Below are positions 33,793 through 46,321 of a DNA stretch of 64,000 nucleotides, one piece after another. The stretch is from Dioscorea cayenensis subsp. rotundata. Taxonomy: Eukaryota > Streptophyta > Magnoliopsida > Dioscoreales > Dioscoreaceae. The notes under the pieces were generated by a model, which saw only the letters and a program-made list of their open reading frames with translations, was not told the origin of the DNA and searched no databases. Positions within the stretch are counted from its first letter, which is position 1. Every line of letters begins with the position of its first letter. The translations under genes and the position numbers were made by a program. Location: the NCBI RefSeq assembly GCF_009730915.1, contig NC_052474.1:3755501-3819500 (forward strand), read 5' to 3'.

Positions 33793-36462
33793 TTTCGGGT
33801 TCGCGGTGAGGAAGAAGAAACGGGAACTACTTGCGAGAAAAGAAAATGGTTTTGAGTCACCAAATATTTGATTGTTTTCAAATTATTAGAAAATTAATTA
33901 CACCATGAAACAATGCTGGTTTAAACCCGCCAATCAGAGGTTCCGCTTTTTATAGGCTCGTTGAAAAAATATTTATTTCACATTATATATTTAAGAAAAT
34001 AAAATAAAAATAAGAAACTTCTGTGTGTTGCATTTGTGCATGAAAGTCTTGACTCATGCTTTTATCTTTATAGGGTTAAAAAAGTAAATAAATATTGTTT
34101 TATTGAAGAACAACTTTTGGTAGAGTTTATCATGATCTAATTAAAACTGAAATTTTTTCAAGTTATTCTTTTTTTTTTTATAAAAATGGATAAAATCACT
34201 ACTTTATTAGGAAAAAATACGCATAAGAACCTGAGGTCACTCACCAACAGTGAGGCTCTCATAACAGAAAGAGAAAAAAAAAACAAGGAAGAAACTGGAA
34301 ATCAAAAAAGACAAAAGCATCTTGATGAGCGAAGACATTTTTTTGGAGTCACATGTCTATCCAGGCTACCAGGAGTAGACTCCTCATGAGCTATGTGAGT
34401 GTCTTCATCGCCTATTTCAATTGCGGCTCTTGCGCTCATGAAGATGAAAATAATACTAAAATGATGAACAAGACAAACAAAATGGTGGTTAATTAAAAAT
34501 AATACTCCTCATTAACAATAAAATTGCCTCCCTAAGTTTTTTAGTATTATTTTTAATTAATAAATTTAAATTAAATGGCGGTTAATTGCAAAAGGTAACA
34601 TAATTGTTAATGAGAAGTGTAGTTATATAATAATTCCTTTACATATGTTGATGTTTTTTTATATATTTGATTCTCGTTATTTTTTTTTAATGAGATAACG
34701 GGGTATTAGGTTTTGTGATGGAACAATAATTTTTTTTAATAAATTTATTTAAAAAATAAACTCATTCAAACATTTGAAATTTGAGAGTTAGAATTTTTCT
34801 ACAATAATCAAAGAGGCAAACCAAAGACTGGTGAGGAAATTAATCACAATAGTCGATTACGGAACAAAAAATAATTTGGCAAAAGAGGAAATTGAGGTGG
34901 AAATTGATAGAGTTATTACTATCGGCGAAATGGAGCTTGAGGTTGATGCTAGAGCTAGACTAAGAAGGCATTTATACTTCATGGGATCGTTACACAAGTG
35001 ACACTACATCATCATGTCAAGAGCTATTCAAAAACCTGTTATGCAGGTATAACATTATTAAAATTATTTTGTTTGATATAGATAATCTAATCTAAACCAT
35101 AGGATTCTATCCCATTGCTTCTCTGCTTTATCAAAAAGAAAATGATGTTAAATCAATCTCTAAAATAACCAAATTAACAGGGAACGTGCAAAACAAATTG
35201 CACATATAAAACATTCAACAAAATGTTTAATTCAATTTAAATATTTAAAACATGGTTTAAAAGCTGCCCACCAAACTAAATTCAACTAAAAAAAACATAA
35301 TATACAAAATTTTCCTAAAATTTAAATTCAAAATTCAAAACTTATTCCACTACCCAGCCCCAAAATAAATAAATAAATAAACTAACAAACAAATCTCTTG
35401 TCAGCATCAAAATCTCCTTATTAATAATCATCACCTATTTTTAGAAATTAACCTCTCTCTCTTTTTTCCCTGACCAAAAAAAGCCCAAATTCAAATGAAA
35501 TTCAAAGTGTCACTCAAATTCTCCTTATTTTAAAATTTTTTAATTTTCCTCATATTTTTTAAGTTTTAGAAAAAAAAATAAAAATATTCCATTAGCGCCG
35601 CTTTAATGCTTTGGATTCTTGGAACTTGGGAACACTCGTAACTCCTCACGAGCCCTGTTCACTCTTGTGTGCACTTCCCGCTGCCTCTCTCCTCTCCGTG
35701 ACGACGAACATCATCATCCCATCGGAGAACCCATTGATCGGCAGCTCGGCGATCCAGGGTTCAAGATTCGGTATGCCGCTTCCTCCACATCCTCTCCAAT
35801 CCTTCCAAATCTCCAATGGTGTTCTGTTTATTGATCAAGATGCAATTCCTCGAAAATCCCAGAAACCCTAGCCACTGGTGATTGATATAATGACTGCATT
35901 TAATGGCGTTGATTTCATAGGGCCGGGGTCTTGATTCTCCAATGTTGATTTAGAGTGGTTGTTTTATCTGGGTTTTGCTCCCACACGCGATTGATTTCTC
36001 TACATTTTTTTATTTTTTATTTTTTTGACACTTTTAGGTTCTTGATGCTTGATTTGTTGAGAAATTTTGTACTTTGATGATCTTATTGGTATGGTTGTTC
36101 AATTATATTTATATTTATATTTCATCACAAAGGTTTAACCTTGATTTGCTTGAAAGAACTGATTGTTTTTATCTTTTAGCCGACAAAAAGGTTATACAAG
36201 TCCGTGTTCTATTCTTTCCTTGTTGTTATTGGTGATTTGCCTTGTTCTCTATTGATTTACTTGAAAGAATCTGGATTATTTTATAGTTCAACAACATGTC
36301 GATTGGATCACTCTGGCATTTTTTTTGGCTCCTGACAAGGGATATGTTCTTTAAGTCCGAATGATGATATGTACTGATGAGCAGGTGTTGTTGGAGCTGC
36401 GTGGATTCTCTAATCTATGCTGAAAGTTCTCAGCCTAGTGATTTCTGACAGCAGGGCTTGCA
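33793..36462. other. divergent intergenic region, promoters and 5' leader
   Basis: Lies between two divergently transcribed genes. 33793-33960 would hold the S28 promoter. A reversed LINE-like tail begins at about 34164. 34800-35050 has a short open stretch (ELEVDARARLRRHL) of unknown origin. From about 35600 the base composition rises and the sequence looks like a 5' untranslated exon (donor GTATGC near 35771) with a leader intron ending at TTCTGACAG about 36452, just before the ATG at 36463. Confidence 0.5.
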
Positions 36463-36662
36463 ATGAGGTCTCCAAGTAGAAAAGAGAATAATTGGTATGA
36501 AAATTGGAGCAGAAGAAGTCGGCTTCGATCTGGGACCAGATTGTTGGCTTCAGTTCTCTGTGCTAAAGAGGAGGCACCAAGCAATGCCAACCAAGGTTCT
36601 GTGTCAGATACATCAGAAACTTTCTCAAACAAAGTGGCTGAGAACCACATACAAGAGCACTC

Positions 36663-36703
<41 letters not shown>

Positions 36704-39700
36704 TGGATGCTGATTACCAGTTGTTTCTCAAGCATCTTAGATTTGATGGAAAATCCTATGTTACTGAGTTGATTATTGATGGAATCCCCACCCTTGTGCG
36801 TTACGAAGGAGAGGATGATGTTTTTAGTGATCTCACTGAGTCAAAACCCATGAGAATGTTTGATGTTTCAAAAGAAGAAAAATCTTGCGTGGGCGGGATG
36901 GAGTTGAAGAGGGATGGTCACGGTCCAAATTCTGGCGAGTCTCTCCATTCTGAGCATCCCTTGGTTGGTAATGGGGTCGTGCAAGGGACGCTAACAGATG
37001 AAGAATACAGGATGTTTCTGGATCATGTGAGAGATGATGATGGTTTGATGGTTTTTGAGATGGACAATGGTGGCATAGTCCGATATGAAGAGGGTGTAGT
37101 GTATGAAGAAGAAAGAAGATATGAGAAATCATCTGGTAATGATGAAGATATGGTTAAAGAGGGCAGTATCAACTCTTCTAAAATGGAGTTGCAACCATAT
37201 ATGGGTTCTACAATTTCACTTGTAAGTTTATTTATTTATTTTTTGGGGTGTGTGTGGGTGTGTGTCTGTGAGTGGTGTTTCTGATTATTTATTTCATTTG
37301 ATTAGTTCCTGGTATGCATATTTAATTTTCGTTGCTGCTGCGATTTTTTATCACTTATCCTATTTTTCTTTATTTGATATGATATAAACTCAGAACTTCA
37401 TGATCTTGAGCTGATTATTTGATCTCATATAAACTTGTGGAAATTTCAGGATAGTGACGATGATGATGTCTCTTTAGCATTTGAAGACAGACTCAAGGGT
37501 ATTCTCGAGGTGCCATATGATCAAAACGAATATGAGGAACTGCTAAAGGTTGCAAGTGTTCGAATGCCAATAATTAGGCACAGGCAACTGCGGCATAGGT
37601 CCAGTCCATATCCTACTAAAGACTTGGGCTTTTCATATTTTGATCATTATCCTGGTAAGTGATTGCAATGATGCGATGAATATCTTTGTAATATTTGTTC
37701 GACACTCACACATCATCAAGCTTTATATTTTCTTATTATGATTATTGTTATTATTTTGATTTGCATCAATGACGTGACAGGCAATAGATCTTTATAAAAT
37801 TTAACTATTAGTACTACTGTTTGTATGATGTAGTGCTTTGCTATGCTTGTATCATAGTTCATGTCTAATTTTGTTTCAGAAAAGTTTCTTTGTTCTTGTT
37901 ATTGTTATCGCTTCTAAACTTTCTTGTTCTTCTGAAATAATTACCTCTTGTTTTGAGGCATTTGTCTTTTCCTTTAAGTCCTTATGATCAATAAGCTGCA
38001 CTTGACGTAAATGTTTCACTTATTTTATCTTAAACTGCTCGTGTTTGTATAGAAGTTTCTACTTGGGTTCAAAATGGTAGTCCCCCACTTACACACTAAC
38101 TTAAGCTCAAGCTTTAAATCTTCCTGATTGTGGAGGTACTTCATTGCGGATCCTGTTTTCAATGAGAACTAAATTCAACATTGTTGAATTGCTCTATTAG
38201 GTTTTTGTTGAATCTACATGTAAAATACATTAAGATCTGCTGTCAATCCCTTGAGCTATGAGATACATTGCTTTCTGTACATTGCTGGTGCCCAGCTCTG
38301 CTTTTGGATAGTACTAATTCCAATTAGTATTCATGATCTGATTCAATCCTCATAACCTAAAATCAAGCAATTATAGTAGCTTTCTATCAATCAAATGGAT
38401 GTCCCATTGGCGGCATGACCTTGTCTGTTAAGATCAGTGTTACAAGGACATGGGTGATATCTAATAAGAAAACTTAGTCAACAAATTGAAGATTGAATAA
38501 ACATTGGGAGGAAAGAATTAAAAAGAGAAGGCAAAGTAAACAATAAGGAAATATAGAAGGAAAACACATAAATTAGGATTTTAGAATCTAAAACCATCTG
38601 TGTATCAGCGAGAAGAAAATCTTATCCCTGTTAATGTCCCCTATGTAGATATTGCAGAAAGAATATGGAGAAGTTTGACAGTATTTTAAAAAATTTATTT
38701 TTTCAATGTAATAATGCTAAAAAAATAAAATCATGATGAGTGGTATGATTTCGATTTTAGACCCTTTAAACTTATGCTTGAGAGGACAATAAAGTTGTTA
38801 TTTTTTTCCATTATGGTTAGCATTGGTACATTTGCACACATGATCCTTGCTTCAATATTGATCAGTTCATTTTTAGATTATCATTTACTACTTTCAGACG
38901 ATTCACTGGACCTGTAAATGCGATATGTCACTCTAGTGCAATTGCTTTACTTTGACTGAAGAAATATAGGATTTACTACTTAGAGCTAGATCTCATCAAG
39001 GATTCATACTTGCTTTATAAGTTTCATCTGCATCTAATCTATCCTGTAGTTTGCACTAGACCTTTTATCGCCAACTTTAAACTTTTGTACAAGGGTCCAG
39101 CCAAAGATATGTATGGTGTTAGAACTCTTTGTGAATGCCCTATTTTTTTTTGTTGGACATCTGGTTCTTTAATCTCGGAGGACAATTCTTCATTTATCTT
39201 GGGCTAGTATAGAAATGAAATGTTTTGTTTGCATATCAGTTGGATGGTGTTCCTCCTGATTTATCAGTATGATTTAGCTTTAAACCTTTATGAATTGTTG
39301 GTGTAGCTTCAATTTTAGGCTTTAGATTAAAAATTTCCAATAGCCACTTTCCTTCAAAATAATATTGGTTTTGACTATGTATTCCCTAATCTGTTATTTC
39401 TTCATATCAGACCTTGCCGAGAAGGTTCATCATGCAGATCATCCCGAGGGACTGAACCTATTGCGTGGTTTCTTCTTTTGGTTGAAAGTAAGTTTATCAT
39501 TGTTGTTTCTGTTAGTAAATTAAATTCTATCTTTCATTTTTTATGCATTTGCAGCTTTACTGTATAATTACTCCTATGCTTCTTTCAGTGTGTCATCATC
39601 GAGATAAATCCCATATATATAAGTTGCCTATGTTTCGTTCATCATTATTTCGTTAAATAATAATTTTTTGGTGGTTGTTGTGGCACCAGTTCAGTTGATT

Positions 39701-40868
39701 TTATATCCATCTTTGCTTTAGCTAATGTGCTGGTGCATCATGTCCAATGTTTGGCAGTGAGAAGCACTAGAAATGATTTTATGATATTTTATGATAGATG
39801 TCCGTCACTAGGGTGGGTTTTTCATTTTTAATTTTGACCAGCCAATTTGCTTCTGTTTGCATTTCTTTCTTCAAATGTATATTACTTGAGTTTATGCTGA
39901 TCAGTTAATGCAAATATAGAAATCATCTAGTCATCGCTATATTTTTGGGTTTGAACCACTGTTTTTGTTCATTTTCTTGATCATACGTGGGGATGTGTCT
40001 GGTTATAGGTTTGACTTGACATAATTTTTTTGATTTTTTTGGAAATCTTTTTAGATATTGTCCTGAAGATTTGATGGTTCAAAATGATTGAGTTTCATAG
40101 AAGCATTTGCAACAAGTCTCTTTTATCTGATTTATTCGGAACTAAGCTCAAACTTTGCCATGACTCTTTTTAATGTTCCACATACCATTCATGGTGTAAT
40201 TGGTTTGTTTTGGTCAGTGGTTTGCAGTGACAAACACTTATTTTTAAGCGGTTGGGAACTTAGGATACAAGCATTTTCTGGGAAATCTGCATCAGATGTT
40301 CTATATTTGCTTAATAAAATACATTGTTTGTCATTGACTTTGTCAGTAATTCCTTTTTTTTAAAAAAAAATTATTGTCAGTAATTCCATTTGCTTTGGTT
40401 CCATGACAACCATCATGGGCTTATATACGTTGCATTTGTCTAGCTGCTATCTGCTTATGACTGTTAGCCACTTATTATAAAAAATGAAGATTATGCAGTG
40501 ATCCTTTTATCTGAAGGCATCATGTTTGGAAGGTCTTTATGGCCCAGAACATACACCGTTTATTGAAAAGATGGTTAATTAGTGCATTAAGAGCACCTGG
40601 CATGACTTATGGATTCATAGGGTTCTAATTACTTCTAAATTTTGAACATGATTGCGAATGTTGCTTATTCTCCTCATAACTATTAGACTGATTATATCTC
40701 ATAATTTGAAAACATATTTTTTGACATCAAGTACAATTGGAATTTCATTCTCAGAATGTCAGCCATGAAGGAGCTTACATGCCATGGGCATCACCAAGCA
40801 GCAAGGACATGCTGGCTGATGGTTCTGATTCTGTGATCCCGCTTCAAATCGAAATGAACATTGACTGA
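36463..40868 (+). CDS. uncharacterised acidic plant protein with internal repeat, four exons
   Basis: Exons 36463-37221, 37450-37654, 39411-39487, 40755-40868; all GT-AG; 384 aa. I do not recognise a named family. An Arg/Ser-rich N-terminus precedes a run of 13 Asp (68-80). Two copies of a short module follow: residues 84-115 (DYQLFLKHLR...VRYE) and 181-209 (EYRMFLDHVR...VRYE). A second acidic patch (DSDDDD) opens exon 2, followed by a helix-like segment (FEDRLKGILEVPYDQNEYEE), a basic stretch (RHRQLRHRSS) and a short C-terminal part with FFFWLK. The alternating acidic and basic tracts, and no signal peptide or clear transmembrane segment, suggest a nuclear or cytosolic protein; that is inference. 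It is convergent with NDHM, 230 bp between stops. Confidence 0.82.
36663..36702 (+). repeat. (GAT)n coding microsatellite
   Basis: A nearly pure GAT run encoding 13 consecutive aspartates in the uncharacterised protein. Its length is likely variable between individuals. Confidence 0.9.
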
Positions 40869-41098
40869 GGAAAAAAAAAAAGGCCTTGCTTGCACAGGCA
40901 ATTTTCCTTTGCTCCATTTTGCTTCATATCAGAGAGGTGCACCATCTCCATTTTGTCAATCTCCCATATCAGAGCATTTACCTTAGTATCATGTTAATTT
41001 ATAAGTAGAGACCAGACGTGCCTGTGCATATATGTAAGTCTGAAAGCAAGGCCCCCCTTGCACATAACCTATCTATATAAGTCAATCTAATTTACCTT

Positions 41099-41847
41099 TT
41101 ATTTCAAGTTTTGAATCTCACTGCTGTTGAATTTGATTCTTGGCTTTCCCATACTGAAATTGAGAACTCTCGCATTCATGTTATACTTGATGTCCCCATC
41201 ATACAGCAATTTGCATATATAGTGCTCAATGTCAGAACCAATCAGGCGTAGTGTATACTCTGTCAGTGGAGCTCCCTGTTATAAATTTATGTTTTTCAGC
41301 AAGTCATCTAGTTTTCAGTTATGAATATAAACATGAATCACTGTGTGTTTGTGAAGAGTGTGATTACCTCGTAATGATCCACAAGTTCTACGAAATAATC
41401 ATAAACCTTTTGGCAAGCTTCAGGTGTCCATGTGAATTCATCACTAGGGTCAAGCAATAGAGTGAGCTTGTCCATCTGTGTTTGATCAAAGGCATGTGTA
41501 ATGGGATCAATGTATGCAGCATATATCCTCACATGACGAGTGACGCTGCTGAGCCACTGGCCACCGTACTCGACAGTCATGTTCTTGCTTTTGGCGTCTG
41601 GTTGCCGTGGCTGCTGTTGCACTCCCTTTGCTTTCTTCTTTGTTGGAGTATCACCACTATCTTGTTCTTTTTGTTGTGGTTCTTGTATTTGTTCTTGCTG
41701 TTGTGCGTCCTGTATTTGATCTTGCTGTTGTGCTCTCATTGAGTAGTTTGAGCTCCTTGTTCTAGTTATTGTTTCTCTTTTGCTTTTGCCCCAACATTGG
41801 ATGCTGCAGAAGCTGCTTGGGGTCAGGAAGCTGGTACTTGTGGCCAT
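41099..41847 (-). CDS. NDHM: NDHM, subunit M of the chloroplast NAD(P)H dehydrogenase-like complex
   Basis: Minus-strand exons 41368-41847 and 41099-41275, one phase-0 GT-AG intron; 218 aa, the usual length. NDHM belongs to the subcomplex A arm of the thylakoid NDH complex, which passes electrons from ferredoxin to plastoquinone and supports cyclic electron flow around photosystem I. The N-terminal 40 residues are Ser/Thr-rich with few acids, as in a plastid transit peptide. A low-complexity Gln-rich stretch (QQEQIQEPQQKEQ) follows. The conserved domain is unmistakable: VEYGGQWLSSVTRHVRIYAA, DQTQMDKLTLLLDP, YFVELVDHYE, then LTEYTLRLIGSDIEHYI and NARVLNFSMGKPR. The start codon at 41845-41847 is the first ATG that gives a transit peptide. 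It faces the 3' end of the neighbouring plus-strand gene. Confidence 0.95.
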
Positions 41848-42779
41848 TGCTTTAGTGCTCTCTCTCTCTCTCTCTCCCTTGTAATTCTCCTGTACTTGTT
41901 TTTGTGTATGTTCTTATCTTTCTTCAGGCTTCACTTGTGGTTCAAGTTTCCTGCTTTTTAGTCACTCATGCTCTGTGGATAAGATTGTGTGGGCAGATCA
42001 TGATGAATGGTCTCTACTAGCTCCCACCATTCATAAGCTTTGCTATTAGTTATTGTTAAACAGATGATGGTCATTTTTGGAACTGGGAGTATTGTTAAAT
42101 AGATGTTGGTCATTTTTTGATCTGAGAGTGTAAGTAACTATACTGGTGGTTCCAGTATTTATTTGTGTACGGATTCCGTTTATTTGTTTTGCCAGATTTA
42201 TGCATGCTTTATTTTTTTTTTATAACGGTTTAGTCGCTCATTTAGGCAATAAAATAAAATAAATGTTGGCCATTTTCTTTTAGTTGGATCTAAGCCATGT
42301 TGAACATCAGCATTAGCTCTAGGCAGCCGAACCGCCCAAATTAGTCCACTAACCCTTTTTTTTTATTATTATGTTTAATTATTTAAATAAATATATTTAA
42401 TAATTAGCTTAAATAATTATAAATGTTAATAAAACTTAATATTATTTTAATAAAAAATAAAAAAATTAGATTTTAAAATTTTTAATTTTGAATAATACTA
42501 GGTATGATGGAGAGCTGGTAAAACAGGTATTCTACTCCTAGACTTTCAGAACTGTTTGCCAACACTATTGAAAAATATAAGAATTTGGATATTCAGCTAA
42601 CAAATTTTTGTTTAAATATAAGAATTTAAACAAAAAATTGTTGTTAATATAAAAACAATTTTTATAGAATTTATAATAATTTAAATGATATATGCGGGTG
42701 AAAAGACATATAAACAAGCAAATCAAATTTTAAGAAGTATATATGGTATTTAATTTTATTAAAAAATATGCATACAATT

Positions 42780-42890
42780 ATGTGAACTTTTTTTTTTTTG
42801 TTTTTCTTACTTCTGTATTTTGTTCTTTTTGTTCCTTCCTTTTCTTATTAATAAATTTGTGATTTATCCACTTTATTCAAAAAAAAAAAA
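42780..42890 (+). mobile_element. retroposon 3' tail, plus orientation
   Basis: T-rich sequence followed by AATAAATTTGTGATTTATCC, ACTTTATTC and a poly-A tail. The same AATAAATTT(G/A)TG(G/A)TTTATTCA signature recurs in this window at about 61147 (plus) and, reversed, at about 52080 and 63825. It looks like a 5'-truncated LINE end. Confidence 0.5.
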
Positions 42891-43560
42891 TTATGTGAAC
42901 TTTTATAGGTCTGCAAGCGGAAACACCCCCAAAAAAAAATAAATGATTTTTATTTTTATAAAACATAAAATGGTTTTAGATTTCTATGTAAAACATATTC
43001 ATTTTAATAGAAGTCGATTTGCTTTTTAAGTTATTATGACAAATGGGTTTTACCCTTCTCATTTGAGGTTTGTAATGCTGTAGGAGAAGTTAAAACACTG
43101 TTAATTATTTTTTCCCATGTTTTGATAAACTAGTTATACCGAAAAAAGAGAAAGTAACATGAATTATAGTTTTTTAAATTTAGTTATATTCCAAGAAATG
43201 TAAATGCAGTAGGTGATAACGTTTATTTATTTATGGTAAAAGTAGGTGATAAATTGACAAAGGGATATGAAATTAATCAGCTTTATTGTGTCATTTTGAC
43301 TGATTTATTATAAGATCTTTGATGCACAACCACCTCTTGCTTTTGTTAATTAAATGCTTTTCTTTATAACGTTGTATCAGTCTATTTATAAATCATATCA
43401 TTTGATCAAATAACATCAAAGTACAACCCCACGAAAAAACATCAATTTCTTTTGTCTTTATAACCCAACAAACATTTTATATATTTTCTTTTTTATGTCT
43501 CTAATTAATTCATTTAATTCTTAGGAAAGTAATGGTAATGTGACAATTAAAAGTTGTGAA

Positions 43561-43757
43561 TGCTCTCTTGGTCTATTGGTACATGGTCTTCTATTTAGAG
43601 TGTTTGTATCATAACCGAGGAGGAAAAATCAAACCCTCAACTTACATTAGGTGAGGACAAATATGGATTGATGTATTAATAACTTATCGCTTATGCACAT
43701 CTTTGACATAGTTAGTTTATATTCATAAAAAAATAAAAATAAAAATAAAAATAAAAA
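43561..43757 (+). mobile_element. probable SINE
   Basis: A tRNA-like head (CTCTCTTGGTCTATTGGTAC) and an A-rich tail built of AAAAT units (43726-43757). The B box is poorly preserved. The length of about 200 bp fits a SINE, but the boundaries are not confirmed. Confidence 0.45.
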
Positions 43758-44558
43758 TTCTTATTATGTTGAGGAAATGTTTCTCAAATAGTGTTTTTAT
43801 AATTACTTTTTAATAATTTTTTTTAAGAAATATTGACAAATAGCGTGTCTATAAACTGAGGGATAGGTCATCCAACCCGCGTGCCCCTAACCTAGGATAA
43901 GGGGTTTGGACTGTGTGCAGGAAGTGGAGTTGAGTACCATCGGGCTCAAAGCCATTTGATGTTTTAATTACTTAATAGATGAATATTTTTTCAAACATGA
44001 GTTCATTATGACACTTTTGTTCAACAATTGCCATGTTAAACATAAGTTAATTAATAGAATGAAACAAACATTCTTAATATTAAATAACAAGCTTGAATAA
44101 TATTAGTTTAAATCTAATCCTCAAAGCAAGGATATATCCCATAATTAAGCATCATTTTCCCCATTTATAGGTGCTGATTAAATAATAAGAAACCATGATT
44201 ATTGTGAAACATCTTCTCCTTTCCTTTGGCCCTCCCCACATACCGCTTTTTAAGGATTCAAGATTTAATTATAGAAAAATATATATATGAAGTGGAGTTG
44301 AAGGCAAATTGAGAATAATAATGTGTTATTATTACATGATTAGCAATTCATTATCAAAGATAGTTTGGTTTTTTATTTAAATGTAAAAACAATGAAATAA
44401 TAAGTGCATGTTTAGATTTATCCTTTAATATATGTGTATATATATAAACACCATATTATTGCCATTGGTTTTATGCGTATAAGTAAAGACAAGGAGGGTT
44501 GTGTGGTATATTCAGAAAAATCATGTATAGCCGGATTTGTTCATATTTGTTAAAAATA

Positions 44559-44562
<4 letters not shown>

Positions 44563-44619
<57 letters not shown>
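44563..44619 (+). repeat. (AT)n microsatellite
   Basis: Uninterrupted TA repeat of about 57 bp, ending in TTTTAATAATAG. Confidence 0.95.
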
Positions 44620-44622
<3 letters not shown>

Positions 44623-44639
44623 AATAATAGACGACAAGC

Positions 44640-44815
44640 GTTTTTTTTTATGAATATAAGCAGTACTAAACAGTACTGGAACCCGAATGTACAGTGTATG
44701 TACAGTATGAGAATAGTATAGGGATCCCGGGTGAATAGTGTATAAACAGTACGGGGAACAGTACTGTTGGAGGAGAGATTTGAACCCATGACCTCTCCCT
44801 TACACTTTGATGTCA
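44640..44815 (-). mobile_element. tRNA-like short repeat with ACAGTAC motifs
   Basis: On the minus strand AGGTCATGGGTTCAAATCTC resembles a B box. Downstream are several spaced (A/T)ACAGTAC-type words (CAGTACTG, ACAGTACGG, TGTACAGTAT). The poly-T and (AT)n at the left would be its 3' tail. Likely a SINE-type retroposon; family not known to me. Confidence 0.4.
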
Positions 44816-46321
44816 TAACATATATTGATAAACGAAAAAAAAAACCTTCAAATCAATGAAAATAAGTGATTAAATAGAAATAAGAAGACAACAAGACAAG
44901 TGAGACATGACCTTGAGGAATAAAGTTGAAATATTCTAATGTGGATCCCATTGGCATGTTTTGATGAGGAAGGGAGACAGTTAGAAGTTTTAAAAACTAC
45001 AAACAAATTAAAATATTAGAATGGCCTTTTGTTAATTGCCTTAAAATTTAGAATTTTAAAATCATAAAAAATTGAATGAAAGGATCTTAGGTGAAAATAA
45101 GTTAACTCGTGCGTTTGAAAACTAATTTTCGTTATATATATATATATATATCAAATATTTACATATGAGACCAAATCACCTATGACCGTAGATATAAAGT
45201 AGATATAAAATCTACAAATAATTGTGTTGAATCGTCAGAGTCTAATCTAACAGTTATTTGAAGAGGTTCTACAATGTAGAACCAATTCTCATCTAATTTT
45301 TGGGATTGAATAAAATGATTATACAATGATTATTATTAATTTATTTATTTTTGATGAATGACGGCATATACCACCTCACAAAAGAGTGTCAAAAAGACAG
45401 ACATGTATGATATTGCTCCAATTACAATAATTTAATGACCTACGAATTTAGATGGCTAAATAATGATCATTAATTTTATCCACTCTAAACAATGGAAGCA
45501 ACAACCCATTAACTCATTAAAAAAATAATAAGCATTAAATATACACCAAATAACAACAGCATAATATCTACTATTATTTATTCAATAATTATATCATTTT
45601 TTCCTTATTTAATTATTTATTAATTAATTTATTATTTTGGGAGGTTGCTTCGCTTGCGGACCAGTCTCATTTCCCGGCTCCAACCGCTTCTAACTTCTAA
45701 GCATGACCTCAAACCAAATGAAATTAGAAAAAAAGTTGCAAGAATGGGAAGAACCACACTTTTTCACTGTTATACTTCATCTCCAGAATCCCAATCCACC
45801 AGTTCTCAATCCACATCTTCAACCAGGTACTGTTTTTTCTTTGAATTTCCTTCAATTCCTTTTAAAAAAAAAGCTAGTGATTTCTATGATAATTATCATT
45901 TCAATAGATATTAAGCATTTGCAATGTTGCATCCTTTGATTTTGACCAGGAATTTTGATTTGTGGGGAAGAAGAATCTGATAAAGAAACAAATTGCTGTT
46001 AATTCTTGCAAATTAAGCATATGCTCTCATTCAATGCAACTAGTAGTAGTAGTAGTAGTAGAAGTAGTAGCGGTGGTAGTGATGTGTTGAGCTTGAATAG
46101 AATGACCATTTAACTACCAAACAATTGCCATCTTCTTCCCAGTAGAGTGTTGCCAGGCACCATCCTGCTCCCACCTTCAATAGCAACACCCCAACCACCA
46201 GTTCCTTTTCTAACAATGACATTGTTGTTATCATTCTTGCATTTGATGTGATTCTTTGTGTTTTTGATATAGGTGTTGTTGTAGTTCGCTTTGAATGGAG
46301 TAGTGTGTTGGGAGGAGAGTA

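Larger units (their letters stand above)
41848..46321. other. intergenic DNA, NDHM promoter to kinesin leader
   Basis: Starts with a CT repeat (about 41856-41877) in the NDHM upstream region. It continues AT-rich, with a LINE-like tail (42780-42890), a SINE-like copy (43561-43757), a long (AT)n run and a tRNA-like repeat (44640-44815). From about 45640 it becomes a likely kinesin 5' untranslated exon (donor GTACTG at about 45826; acceptor GATATAG near 46273). A (TAG)n repeat is at 46040-46065. No additional gene was recognised. Confidence 0.5.

Noticed and set aside
36497-36772. Alternative frame with polymethionine over the acidic gene
   Set aside because: A frame shadow of the GAT repeat.
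36463-37284. Single-exon reading of the acidic protein running past 37221
   Set aside because: After the GTAAGT donor the frame becomes low-complexity (FIYFLGCVWVCV), while splicing to 37450 continues the acidic protein in phase.
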